NCBI RefSeq assembly: GCF_900091455.1
Contig: NZ_LT607412.1
Coordinates: 5,642,001-5,706,000, forward strand
Source of the DNA: Micromonospora coriariae
Lineage (GTDB): Bacteria > Actinomycetota > Actinomycetes > Mycobacteriales > Micromonosporaceae
DNA: 64,000 nucleotides
Reading direction: 5' to 3'
Positions 6,990 to 15,288 of this stretch are shown here, in pieces. Position numbers and translations under genes: made by a program. The notes beneath the pieces are model-generated. The model made no database searches. It was not told the DNA's origin and was given only the letters and a program-made list of their open reading frames with translations. Every line of letters starts with the position of its first letter. The stretch's first letter is position 1.

Positions 6990-9763
6990 CAAGAGTGCAA
7001 ATAACCGTGCTGCGCGGCCGGGACGACGAGTGCCGGGCTGTCCGGAACCTGCTCGACGGCGTGAGCGACGGCGGTGGTGCCCTGCTGCTGCGCGGCGAGC
7101 CGGGGTCGGGCCGCACCGCGCTTGTCGACTACGCCCACCGGTACGCCGAGCACTGCACCGTGCTGGCCGCGACCGGCCTGGCCGAGGAGGCCGCGCTGCC
7201 GTACGCCGGCCTGCAACGCCTGCTCGATCCGGTGCTCGACCGGGCCACCGCCCTGTCCGAGCGGCAGTGGCACCTGCTGCGGCGCGCGCTGGACGGAGAG
7301 GGCTGCCCGGCCGACCGGCAACTGGCACTGTCGATGGCCATGCTCGGGCTGCTCGCCGCCGCCGCCCGGGACCGCCCGCTGCTCGCCACCATGGACGACG
7401 TCGACCGGGGGGACCAACAGACAGCGCGGATGCTGGCCTTCGTCGCCCGCCGGCTGCGGCACCTCCCGGTCGCCGTCCTGCTCACCGCCGACGTCACCGC
7501 CACGGTCGACGGGATACCGGCGCACCGGCTCCGGCCGCTCGACGAGCGGGAGAGCGCCGCCGTCCTCATCGACCGGCTGCCCGAGCGACCCGCCGCGCCC
7601 GTCGTGGCAGCGCTCGCCACGGTCGGCGGTGGCAACCCGCAGGCCCTGGTCGACCTCGCCGAGGTGCTCAGCCCCGCCCAGGGGCGGGGCGAGGAGGCGT
7701 TGCCCACCGCGCCGCCGGCCGACGGCGCGCTGGGCCGCGCCTACCGGGTCCGACTGGACCGGTTGCCGCCGGACACCCGACGGATGCTGCTGCTCGCCGC
7801 GCTCGACGAGGGCGGGGAACTGGCCACCCTGACCCGGGCGGCGGCGGTCGCCGGCACCGCGGTCGAGGCGCTCGCCCCGGCGGAGGTCGCCGGCCTGGTC
7901 CGCGTCGAGCCGCGGGGTGTCACGTTCCCCCAGCCGCTGGCCCGTGCGATGGTCGCGGCCAGCGCGCCGCTCGCGGAGCGCCGCGCGGCGCACCGGCTGC
8001 TCGCCGGTGCGCTCGACTCGGACGGGCAGCGGCTGCGCCGGGCACTGCATCTCGCCGCCGCGACAACGGGTACCGACCCGGCCCTCGCCACCGAGCTGGA
8101 ACAGGCCGCGGTCGGTGGGGAGGGTGGCTGGGCGACCGCCTCCGCGGCGCTGTGCCGGGCCGCCGAACTCAGTGCCCAGCCCGGCCCCGCCGCCGCCCGC
8201 CTGCTGGCCGCCGCCCGGTACGCCTGGGCCGCGGGCCAGCCCGGTCAGGCCCGGCTGCTGCTCGACCGCCTCCGCGCCATCCCCGCGAACGGGACCGTCA
8301 CCGGCCACGCCGACCTGCTGCGCGGCGAGCTGGAGTTGCGGTGTGACGACGCCTCGGTCGCATCGGCCACCTTGCTGGCGGCCGCCGGGGCGGTGGCCAA
8401 CACCGGCCGGGCCGTCGCGTTGGCCGCGCTGGCGCGGGCCGGCGAGGCCGTCTGCTTCGCCGGCGACCAGTACCGGTACGCCGAGGTGGGCCGCCGGGCA
8501 CTGGCGTTGCGGCGGCCGAACGATCCGCCAGCCACCGAGTTGATGAGCTCTCTGGTCGCCGGGGTGGCGGCCACCCTGCGGGGCGACCACGAGCGCGCCG
8601 GCCCCGCGCTGCGACGCGCCGTCGTGCTGGGTGGTCGGTTGACCGGGCCGGCACTGACCCCGACCGCGCTCACCTGCGCGGCGGCGGCCGGCCTGGTGGT
8701 CGCCGTGGACGGCGCCGCGCACCGGCTCGCCGAGCGCGCCGTCGGCTTGGCCCGCGACCGGGGCGAACTGTCCATGCTGTCCCGGGCACTGGAGCTGCGG
8801 GCCGTCGCCGAGTACTGGCTGGGCCGGCACGAGGCGGCGGCGGAGACCTCCCGCGACGGCCTGCGGGTGGCTCGCGCCACCGGTCAGGTCAACTGCGCCA
8901 ACGTCCACCTGGGCATGCTCGCCGTGCTGGCCGCCATCCGGGCCGACCGGGAAACCAGTCTGCGGCGGATCCGGGAGATCGGCGAGGCGCCGACGCCGGG
9001 CAGCCGGCCACACGCGTTCGCCGGGTGGGCGCTGGCGGTGCTCGACCTGGTCGACGGGCGGCACGCCGAGGCCGCAGACCGACTGGCGTCCCTGGCCCGG
9101 CTCGGCACCGGCCGGGGTCAGGTCCTCGTTCAGGTGATGGCCACCCCGTACCTGGTGGAGGCGGCCGCCCACCTGCCGCACCGACCGGCGGCGACGGCGG
9201 CGCTCGCGGTCTTCGACAGGTGGGCCAGCAGCACGGCGAGCCCGTTGCGCCGGGCGCTCTCCGCCCGGTGTCACGCGTTGCTCGCGCCACGGGGCAGCGC
9301 CGAGGCGGAGCGGGAGTTCCGGACGGCACTGCGGCTGCACCCGACGGAGGCCGGCACGTTCGAGCGGGCACGCACCGAGTTGCTCTTCGGTCAGGAACTG
9401 CGCCGTAGGAGGCGTCCACGCGACGCCCGCGCACACCTGCACCAGGCCCGCGAGACGTTCACCCTGCTCGGGGCGAGCTGCTGGGCCGAGCAGGCCACCG
9501 CGGAGCTGCGCGCGGCCGGCGAGTCGGTGGGTCCGCCGGACCTGCCCGCGGCGCGACTGCTGACCGGCCAGCAGCTACGGATCGCCCAACTGGTCGCGGA
9601 GGGCGCCACCAACCGGGAGATCGCCGCTCGGATGTTCCTCTCGACCCGCACTGTGGACCATCACCTGCGCAACGTCTTCCACCGGCTCGGCGTCCGCTCG
9701 CGCACCGAGCTGGCCCGCGCGTTCGCCGCCGAGCGGCACGCCGGGCTGGCCTCCGACCGGTGA
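6977..9763 (+). CDS. LuxR-type large ATP-binding regulator (LAL/MalT-like)
   Basis: A 928-residue protein. An N-terminal P-loop ATPase domain (about residues 1-250) is followed by a long helical, tetratricopeptide-like middle and a C-terminal LuxR helix-turn-helix. The HTH includes QLVAEGATNREIAARMFLS and TVDHHLRNVFHRLGV. The Walker A is RGEPGSGRTAL: the invariant Lys is Arg, so ATP binding or hydrolysis may be altered. Such regulators usually sense a ligand through the helical region and activate neighbouring genes; the acyl-CoA dehydrogenase 60 bp downstream on the same strand is the nearest target. The ligand is unknown. Confidence 0.87.
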   Translation: MVTASRVQITVLRGRDDECRAVRNLLDGVSDGGGALLLRGEPGSGRTALVDYAHRYAEHCTVLAATGLAEEAALPYAGLQRLLDPVLDRATALSERQWHLLRRALDGEGCPADRQLALSMAMLGLLAAAARDRPLLATMDDVDRGDQQTARMLAFVARRLRHLPVAVLLTADVTATVDGIPAHRLRPLDERESAAVLIDRLPERPAAPVVAALATVGGGNPQALVDLAEVLSPAQGRGEEALPTAPPADGALGRAYRVRLDRLPPDTRRMLLLAALDEGGELATLTRAAAVAGTAVEALAPAEVAGLVRVEPRGVTFPQPLARAMVAASAPLAERRAAHRLLAGALDSDGQRLRRALHLAAATTGTDPALATELEQAAVGGEGGWATASAALCRAAELSAQPGPAAARLLAAARYAWAAGQPGQARLLLDRLRAIPANGTVTGHADLLRGELELRCDDASVASATLLAAAGAVANTGRAVALAALARAGEAVCFAGDQYRYAEVGRRALALRRPNDPPATELMSSLVAGVAATLRGDHERAGPALRRAVVLGGRLTGPALTPTALTCAAAAGLVVAVDGAAHRLAERAVGLARDRGELSMLSRALELRAVAEYWLGRHEAAAETSRDGLRVARATGQVNCANVHLGMLAVLAAIRADRETSLRRIREIGEAPTPGSRPHAFAGWALAVLDLVDGRHAEAADRLASLARLGTGRGQVLVQVMATPYLVEAAAHLPHRPAATAALAVFDRWASSTASPLRRALSARCHALLAPRGSAEAEREFRTALRLHPTEAGTFERARTELLFGQELRRRRRPRDARAHLHQARETFTLLGASCWAEQATAELRAAGESVGPPDLPAARLLTGQQLRIAQLVAEGATNREIAARMFLSTRTVDHHLRNVFHRLGVRSRTELARAFAAERHAGLASDR

Positions 9764-9780
9764 CCTGCGACCGGTCACCG
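9758..9780 (+). terminator. Small hairpin at the end of the LAL gene
   Basis: Inverted repeat CGGTGACC (9758-9765) and GGTCACCG (9773-9780), loop of 7, overlapping the LAL stop codon. It could be a weak terminator ahead of the separate acyl-CoA dehydrogenase promoter, or an operator. The evidence is only the symmetry. Confidence 0.3.
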
Positions 9781-9787
9781 TCCGGCC

Positions 9788-9817
9788 TGGACGACGTAAA
9801 CTATCACCGCTAGTTTA
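9788..9817 (+). promoter_or_regulatory. Operator-promoter of the acyl-CoA dehydrogenase
   Basis: A perfect inverted repeat TAAACTA (9797-9803) and TAGTTTA (9811-9817) with a 7-bp spacer ends 6 bp before the ATG 9824. Its right arm contains a usable -10, TAGTTT (9811-9816), with TGGACG (9788-9793) 17 bp upstream. That puts the transcription start at the ATG, so the gene may be leaderless. AT-rich 7-7-7 palindromes of this kind fit TetR-type repressors. Confidence 0.55.
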
Positions 9818-9823
9818 AAGGCC

Positions 9824-10972
9824 ATGGAGCTCACCCTCTCCGCCGAGCAGGCGGCAGTCCGTCAGCTCGCCGCCGAGTTCGTCGACCGGGAGCTGGTGCC
9901 GCACGCGGCGGCCTGGGACCGCCGGGAGTCGGTCGACCCGGCCGTCGTCGGCATGCTCGGCGACCTGGGCTTCCTGGGGCTCACCATCGCCGAGTCCGAC
10001 GGCGGCTCCGGCGGCGACCACCTCGCGTACTGCCTGGTCCTGGAGGAGCTCGGCCGGGGCGACTCGGCCGTGCGCGGCATCGTGTCCGTCTCGCTGGGCC
10101 TCGTCGCCAAGTCGATCGCCGCGCACGGGTCGGCCGCGCAGCGGGCCGAGTGGCTGCCCCGGCTCTGCTCCGGGGCCGCACTGGGCTGCTTCGCGCTGAC
10201 CGAGCCGGACAGTGGCTCGGACGCGGCCGCGCTGCGCACCCGCGCGCTGCGCGACGGCACCGACTGGCTGCTCACCGGCACGAAGACGTTCATCACCAAC
10301 GGCACCACCGCCGACATCGCGCTGGTCTTCGCCCGCACCGGTGGCCCCGGACATCGGGGCATCACCGCGTTCCTGGTGCCCACCGGGAGTCCGGGGCTCA
10401 CCCGGCGGGAGATCCACGGCAAGCTGGGCCTGCGCGGTCAGGCCACCGGCGAGCTGCGCTTCGACGGGGTACGGGTGCCCGACTCGGCCCGGCTCGGCGC
10501 CGAGGGCGGCGGCTTCCGTCTGGCGTTGGCCACCCTGGCCAAGGGCCGGATGTCGGTCGCCGCCGGCTGCGTCGGCATCGCCCAGGGCTGCCTGGACGCG
10601 GCGGTCGGCTACGCCGGGCAGCGGACCCAGTTCGGCAAGCCGATCGCCGGCCACCAACTCGTCCAGCAGCTGCTCGCCAGCATCGCGGTGGACACCGCCG
10701 CGGCCCGGCTCCTGGTGTGGCAGGTTGCCGACCTGATCGACAGCGGCCAGCCGTTCGCCACCGAGGCGTCGATGGCCAAGCTGTTCGCGAGCGAGGCCGC
10801 CGTCCGGGCGGCCAACAACGCGGTCCAGGTGTTCGGGGGGTACGGCTACATCGACGAGTACCCGGTCGGCAAGTACCTGCGTGACGCCCGGGTCGCCACC
10901 CTCTACGAGGGCACCAGCCAGATCCAGGAGCTCCTCATCGGACGCGCGCTCACCGGCGTCAACGCCTTCTGA
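9824..10972 (+). CDS. Acyl-CoA dehydrogenase
   Basis: A 382-residue flavoenzyme of full family length. It shows the FAD-binding FALTEPDSGSDAA segment, the substrate loop ITNGTTADI, YAGQRTQFGKPI in the C-terminal helical domain and VFGGYGYIDEYPVGKYLRDARVATLYEGTSQIQ. The Glu in YEGTSQIQ is the usual catalytic base of short/medium-chain members. It catalyses alpha,beta-dehydrogenation of an acyl-CoA with electrons passed to ETF. Chain specificity cannot be assigned. It has its own promoter and is convergent with the acetyl xylan esterase gene. With the upstream importer and SDR it may serve uptake and oxidation of an acid, but no direct link is visible. Confidence 0.92.
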   Translation: MELTLSAEQAAVRQLAAEFVDRELVPHAAAWDRRESVDPAVVGMLGDLGFLGLTIAESDGGSGGDHLAYCLVLEELGRGDSAVRGIVSVSLGLVAKSIAAHGSAAQRAEWLPRLCSGAALGCFALTEPDSGSDAAALRTRALRDGTDWLLTGTKTFITNGTTADIALVFARTGGPGHRGITAFLVPTGSPGLTRREIHGKLGLRGQATGELRFDGVRVPDSARLGAEGGGFRLALATLAKGRMSVAAGCVGIAQGCLDAAVGYAGQRTQFGKPIAGHQLVQQLLASIAVDTAAARLLVWQVADLIDSGQPFATEASMAKLFASEAAVRAANNAVQVFGGYGYIDEYPVGKYLRDARVATLYEGTSQIQELLIGRALTGVNAF

Positions 10973-10996
10973 CCGCCGCCTCACGCTCTCGGCGGT
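10972..10996. terminator. Weak hairpin between convergent genes
   Basis: ACCGCC (10972-10977) pairs with GGCGGT (10991-10996) across a 13-nt loop, immediately after the acyl-CoA dehydrogenase stop. It is a short stem and is the only symmetry seen in the roughly 100-bp convergent gap. Confidence 0.25.
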
Positions 10997-11071
10997 TACG
11001 TCGACCCCGTGCCCAGGGGATGATCGTGTCGGGCAGGCCGCCGGAGAAATCGGGGCCGCGCCGTAGCCGCA

Positions 11072-12076
11072 TCAGTCCCGGCCGAGCACCGCGCCCAGCC
11101 AGCGCAGCTGACGCCGAACGTGGACGGCCTCCCCGCCCTCGTGGCCGTTGAACGGGTAGACGTGCATCTCCCGCTCGGGCGGGAGCGGTCGGCCGGTCGC
11201 GGCGCCGTACTGGTTGTAGGCGGCGAAGCCGGTGCTCGGCGGGCAGACGTCGTCGCGCAGGCCGATCCCGAAGTGCGCGGGAGCTGTCGCCCGCCGGGCG
11301 AAGGACACCCCGTCGACGTACGAGAGCGTGCGTCGGACCGCCTCCTCGGCCTCGCGGTGCACCGCCAGGTACCGGGCGATCTCGCCGTACGGCGAGGCGT
11401 CGGTCGACCCGATGGCCCGTTGGACGTCGCAGAGGAACGGCGCGGTGGTCATCAGCGCCGCGAGGTCGCCGACGAGACCGGACACCGCGAGGGCGAGGCC
11501 ACCGCCCTGGCTGTTGCCGGCCACGGCGACCCGGCTCGGGTCGACCCCCGGAAGGGCCCGGGCCGCGTCGACCGCCCGGACCGCGTCGGTGATCAGGCGG
11601 CGGTAGTGGTAGTCGCGCGGGTCGAGGATCCCCCAGGTCGCCGGCCAGGGGCCGCCGGGAGCGCCGTGCCGATCCGGGGTGTCCCCGGAGCCGTACTGCC
11701 CCGCCTGGCCCCGGTTGTCCATCAGCAGGTGCGCGTACCCGGCCACCGGCCAGGTGAGCCGCTCGTGTGGCAGGCCGCGGCCGCGCCCGTAGCCGGCGTA
11801 TTCGACCACGGCCGGCAGCGGCGTGCGCACCCCCGCCGGGCGGGTGTACCAGGCCCGGACCGGATCACCGCCGAAGCCGGCGAACGTCACGTCCCAGGAG
11901 TCGACAAGCCGCAGGTCGGTGGGTTCCGGACGGACCTCGACGAGCACCTGTGGCGTGGCCGCGGCGGCGAGGGTGTCGCGCCAGAACTGGTCGAAGTCGT
12001 CGGGTTCGACGACGGTGGGCGCGTACCGCTGGAGCTGGTCGAGGGACGGGTCGGAGTCGGGCACGGGTCCTCGCAT
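11072..12076 (-). CDS. Acetyl xylan esterase / cephalosporin-C deacetylase family (CE7-like)
   Basis: A 334-residue alpha/beta hydrolase of the AXE1 family. It has the nucleophile motif GNSQGG (in VAVAGNSQGGGLALA), the acid region GLRDDVCPPST and the histidine in FNGHEGG near the C-terminus. The conserved family segments RGQAG and GILDPRDYHYRRLITDAVRAVD are also present. There is no signal peptide, so it is cytoplasmic and probably removes acetyl groups from imported xylo-oligosaccharides, as known for CE7 enzymes. It lies 10 bp downstream of the LacI regulator on the same strand and belongs to the divergent arm of the xylan locus. Confidence 0.88.
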   Translation of the reverse strand: MRGPVPDSDPSLDQLQRYAPTVVEPDDFDQFWRDTLAAAATPQVLVEVRPEPTDLRLVDSWDVTFAGFGGDPVRAWYTRPAGVRTPLPAVVEYAGYGRGRGLPHERLTWPVAGYAHLLMDNRGQAGQYGSGDTPDRHGAPGGPWPATWGILDPRDYHYRRLITDAVRAVDAARALPGVDPSRVAVAGNSQGGGLALAVSGLVGDLAALMTTAPFLCDVQRAIGSTDASPYGEIARYLAVHREAEEAVRRTLSYVDGVSFARRATAPAHFGIGLRDDVCPPSTGFAAYNQYGAATGRPLPPEREMHVYPFNGHEGGEAVHVRRQLRWLGAVLGRD

Positions 12077-12086
12077 GGTTCGGGCG

Positions 12087-13121
12087 TCAGCGCAGGTGGG
12101 CGGGGGGTGCGGTGCTCTCGCGTACGACCAGCTCGGTCACCAGGTCTATCCGGCTGGTCGCCGGCTCGATGCCCCGCGCCAGCCCGAGCAGCATCTGGGT
12201 GGCGATGCCGGCCATGTCGCGCAACGGCTGGTTGATCGTGGTGAGAGCCGGATCCGTCCAGGCGGAGACCGGCAGGTTGTCGTACCCGATCACCGACAGG
12301 TCCTCGGGCACCCGCAGGCCGCACTGCCGGGCGGCCCGCAGCACCCCCATCGCCTGGATGTCCGAGCCGGCGAAGATCGCGGTGGGGCGATCCGGCCGGC
12401 GCAGCAGGCGCAGGCCGTGGTCGTGGCCGGCGGTCGCCAGGAAGCCGCCGTAGCGGACCAGCTCGCGATCGACGGCGACGCCGGCCTCGTCGTGGGCGGA
12501 CTGGAAGCCGGCCGCCCGGGCCCGGCTGCACAGCACGTCGGGTGGCCCGGAGATGAGCGCGATCCGCCGGTGACCCAGCTCCAGCAGGTGCCGGGTGGCG
12601 AGCAGGCCGCCGTTCCAGTTGTTCGACCCGACGGTGGGCACCGCGGCCGAGGTCGCGCTGTCGGTGTCGACGACGACGAACGGGATCCCCTGGCGTCGCA
12701 GGTGCATCTGCTGTGCCTCGGCCAGGTGGCAGAGGACGAACAGCACGCCCAGCGGTCGGTCGGTGAGCAGGACGTCCAGCCACCGTGCCGGCGGGCGGTG
12801 CGCGCCGTCGAGCTGGGAGACGGCGAGCCGGATCCCCGCCTCGCTGGTCACCGCCTCGACTCCGCGCAGGATCTCCATGGCCCATCCCACGTCGAACTCG
12901 TGGAACACGAGATCGATGCGCCCGTCACCAGACGGCTTCCTGCCCCGCCGCTGGTACCGGTGGCGGTCGAGGCTGGCCTCGACCCGCGCCCTGGTGTCGG
13001 GCGCCACGTCGGTGCGTCCGTTGAGGACCTTGGACACCGTGGCGATTGACACGCCGACATCGTTGGCGATCGTTGCGATGGTGGTGGAGGCGGGTGGGTC
13101 GAGCGGGCGGTGCTCTGTCAT
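12087..13121 (-). CDS. LacI family transcriptional regulator of the xylan locus
   Basis: A 344-residue repressor-type protein. The N-terminal helix-turn-helix is TIATIANDVGVSIATVSKVLNG, followed by a hinge and a periplasmic-binding-protein-like sensor domain ending in FAGSDIQAMGVLRAARQCGLRVPEDLSVIGYDN. ATG 13121 is chosen because it puts the HTH at the N-terminus and has a GTGAGG ribosome site upstream. It is transcribed divergently from the sugar importer genes. Perfect palindromes with GAAAGTTTC cores lie on both sides of the shared promoter region. It is therefore the likely repressor, released by a xylo-oligosaccharide (inference). Confidence 0.9.
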   Translation of the reverse strand: MTEHRPLDPPASTTIATIANDVGVSIATVSKVLNGRTDVAPDTRARVEASLDRHRYQRRGRKPSGDGRIDLVFHEFDVGWAMEILRGVEAVTSEAGIRLAVSQLDGAHRPPARWLDVLLTDRPLGVLFVLCHLAEAQQMHLRRQGIPFVVVDTDSATSAAVPTVGSNNWNGGLLATRHLLELGHRRIALISGPPDVLCSRARAAGFQSAHDEAGVAVDRELVRYGGFLATAGHDHGLRLLRRPDRPTAIFAGSDIQAMGVLRAARQCGLRVPEDLSVIGYDNLPVSAWTDPALTTINQPLRDMAGIATQMLLGLARGIEPATSRIDLVTELVVRESTAPPAHLR

Positions 13122-13139
13122 CGCAGCCTCACACAACAT

Positions 13140-13161
13140 CCGAAAGTTTCGGGAGACCCTA
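13140..13161 (-). promoter_or_regulatory. Operator (CCGAAAGTTTCGG) and -10 of the LacI gene
   Basis: CCGAAA and TTTCGG around a central G form a perfect 13-bp palindrome at 13140-13152, 19 bp upstream of the LacI ATG. A possible minus-strand -10, TAGGGT, lies at 13161-13156, so transcription would start inside the palindrome, consistent with autorepression. No convincing -35 is present. GAAA-N-TTTC boxes resemble those described upstream of streptomycete xylanase genes. Confidence 0.6.
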
Positions 13162-13208
13162 ACACGATCGAGTGCTCCCGCCAGCCGCTGCGACGGTCGA
13201 GCTGACCC

Positions 13209-13273
13209 TTGACACACATAGACGGTGCACTTAGGTTGCCGAAAAGGTTACGCGGATTTCCGGAAAGTTTCGG
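13209..13273 (+). promoter_or_regulatory. Promoter and downstream operators of the xylan importer operon
   Basis: TTGACA (13209-13214) and TAGGTT (13232-13237) with a 17-bp spacer make one of the best sigma-70-type promoters in the window; the start would be near 13244. Directly downstream are TTTCCGGAAA (13257-13266, a perfect palindrome) and CGGAAAGTTTCGG (13261-13273). The latter matches the 13140 operator with one mismatch. A repressor here would block the start or elongation. Confidence 0.65.
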
Positions 13274-13338
13274 ATCGCGGATCGCTCGCCAGGCACCTGG
13301 CCCCTGACCAGGGCTGCGGCCGGAGTAGGAGGCCGAGG

Positions 13339-14331
13339 ATGACATCCGAGACGTTGCGGCCTCCGCCGCCGGCACCGGACCGTGCCGCGGCGGAGACCGC
13401 CATCCGCCCGCCGCTGTCGCCACGCCGTCGCCGGACCTGGCGCCAGGCGCTGCGACGGGACTGGCAGCTCTACTCGCTGGCCGTCCTGCCGCTGCTGTTC
13501 TTCCTGGTCTTCCGCTACCTGCCGATGATCGGCAACGTGATCGCCTTCCGGCGGTTCAAACCGGGCGGCAGCATCTTCGGTGAGTACTGGGTCGGGCTGC
13601 GGTACTTCCGGATGTTCTTCACCGACCCGACGTTCTGGGAAGCCTTCACCAACACCCTGGTGCTGGGGACGCTGACCCTGCTGTTCTGCTTCCCGCTGCC
13701 GATCGTGCTGGCGCTGCTGCTCAATGAGGTGCGCGCCCGCCGGCTCAAGCGGTTCGTGCAGTCCGTGTCCTACCTGCCGCACTTCCTGTCGATCGTCATC
13801 GTGGCGGCCATGGTGATGCAGCTGACGTCCATCGACGGCACGGCCAACCAGCTCGTCCGTCTCGTCGGCGGCGACCCGGTGGCGTTCCTGCAACAACCGG
13901 AGTGGTTCCGCACCATCTACGTCTCCTCCGAGGTCTGGCAGACCGTCGGCTGGGGCACGATCCTCTACCTCGCCGCCCTCACCACGATCGACGAGGACCT
14001 GTACGAGGCCGCCCGGATCGACGGCGCGAGCCGGCTCCGGCAGACCTGGCACGTGACGTTGCCCGGCATCCGCCCGACCATGGTGACGCTGCTGATCCTC
14101 AACATCGGCACGTTCATGGCGGTCGGGTTCGAGAAGATCCTGCTGCTCTACAACCCGTTGACGTACCCGACCGCGGACGTGATCTCCACGTACCTGTTCC
14201 GGATGGGCTTCCAGTCCAGCAACTTCAGCTACGCGGCCGCGATCGGTCTCTTCGAGGCGGTGATCGGGCTGGCCCTGGTCCTGTCGGCGAACCTCATCTC
14301 CCGTCGCACTGTAGGGACGAGCCTGTGGTGA
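13339..14331 (+). CDS. Sugar ABC transporter permease (LplB-like)
   Basis: A 330-residue inner-membrane permease of the CUT1 / MalF-like group. A Pro- and Arg-rich cytoplasmic N-terminus (about 45 residues) precedes six hydrophobic segments. The EAA loop is EDLYEAARIDGASRLRQTWHVTLPGI, which docks to the ATPase. The LplB-like feature is the early PMIGNVIAFRRFKPG segment. ATG 13339 is preceded by AGTAGGAGG. No ATPase gene is present in the locus, so a shared MsiK-type ATPase encoded elsewhere probably energises it, as known for actinobacterial CUT1 importers. It overlaps the next permease by GTGA. Confidence 0.9.
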   Translation: MTSETLRPPPPAPDRAAAETAIRPPLSPRRRRTWRQALRRDWQLYSLAVLPLLFFLVFRYLPMIGNVIAFRRFKPGGSIFGEYWVGLRYFRMFFTDPTFWEAFTNTLVLGTLTLLFCFPLPIVLALLLNEVRARRLKRFVQSVSYLPHFLSIVIVAAMVMQLTSIDGTANQLVRLVGGDPVAFLQQPEWFRTIYVSSEVWQTVGWGTILYLAALTTIDEDLYEAARIDGASRLRQTWHVTLPGIRPTMVTLLILNIGTFMAVGFEKILLLYNPLTYPTADVISTYLFRMGFQSSNFSYAAAIGLFEAVIGLALVLSANLISRRTVGTSLW

Positions 14332-15239
14332 TCCTCGGTACGAAGAGAGACGCCCCGACGACGCGTGGGCCGGTGGACAGCCGGGGTTACCGGATCTTCC
14401 GGGTCGTCAACGCTGTCGTCCTGACCGGCGTCGTGGTCGTGACGCTGTACCCGTTCCTCAACATCGTGGCCCGCTCGCTCAGCGACGAGGCGTACATCAT
14501 CGCCGGAAAGGTGAACCTGGTCCCGCGCGGGTTCGACGTGACCGCGTACAAGCTGGTGATGTCCGACGCGATGTTCTGGACGAACTACCGCAACACGGTG
14601 GTGTACACGGTGGTCGCCACGATCATCTCCGTCGTGCTGACCACCTGCTACGCGTACGTGTTGTCGAAGCCGCAGCTCAAGGGGCGCGGCGTCCTCGTCG
14701 GCGTCGCGCTGTTCACCATGTTCTTCTCCGGTGGCCTGATCCCCAACTACGTCCTGGTCACCAGCCTGGGAATGAAGAACACCATCTGGGCCATCGTGAT
14801 CCCGAACGCCATCAGCGTGTTCAACCTGCTTGTCATGAAGGCGTTCTTCGAGAGCCTGCCGAGCGAGTTGGAGGAGGCCGCGGCCGTCGACGGGCTCAGC
14901 ACGTACGGCATCCTGCTGCGCATCGTCCTGCCGTTGTCCAAGGCGATCATCGCGACGATGGTGCTCTTCTACGCGGTCTCCTTCTGGAACTCGTGGTTCA
15001 GCGCGTTCCTCTACATCGACCGGCAGGACCTGCTTCCGGTCACCGTCTACCTGCGCAACCTCATCGCGGGCGCCACCGACGCACAGCAGGCCGGAGCCGC
15101 CGACGCCGACGTCGTCCAGGCGGCGGCCACGCTCCAGGCCGTGACGATCGTGCTCACCACCCTGCCGATCCTGGCGGTCTACCCGTTCGTACAGCGGTAC
15201 TTCGTCTCCGGCGTGCTGCTCGGCGCGGTCAAGGGATGA
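14328..15239 (+). CDS. Sugar ABC transporter permease (LplC/YtcP-like)
   Basis: A 303-residue CUT1-type permease with six predicted helices. The EAA loop LPSELEEAAAVDGLSTYGILLRIVLPLSKAI is near the middle and the protein ends in the family's YPFVQRYFVSGVLLGAVKG. GTG 14328 overlaps the previous stop, giving translational coupling. The LplB/LplC pair forms the membrane channel for oligosaccharides. Members of this group commonly sit beside GH39, GH42, GH67 and DUF624 genes, as here. Confidence 0.9.
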   Translation: MILGTKRDAPTTRGPVDSRGYRIFRVVNAVVLTGVVVVTLYPFLNIVARSLSDEAYIIAGKVNLVPRGFDVTAYKLVMSDAMFWTNYRNTVVYTVVATIISVVLTTCYAYVLSKPQLKGRGVLVGVALFTMFFSGGLIPNYVLVTSLGMKNTIWAIVIPNAISVFNLLVMKAFFESLPSELEEAAAVDGLSTYGILLRIVLPLSKAIIATMVLFYAVSFWNSWFSAFLYIDRQDLLPVTVYLRNLIAGATDAQQAGAADADVVQAAATLQAVTIVLTTLPILAVYPFVQRYFVSGVLLGAVKG

Positions 15240-15288
15240 CGCCAACCGATCCACACCCACCCCCAACCCACCACCGAAAGGACGAGCC

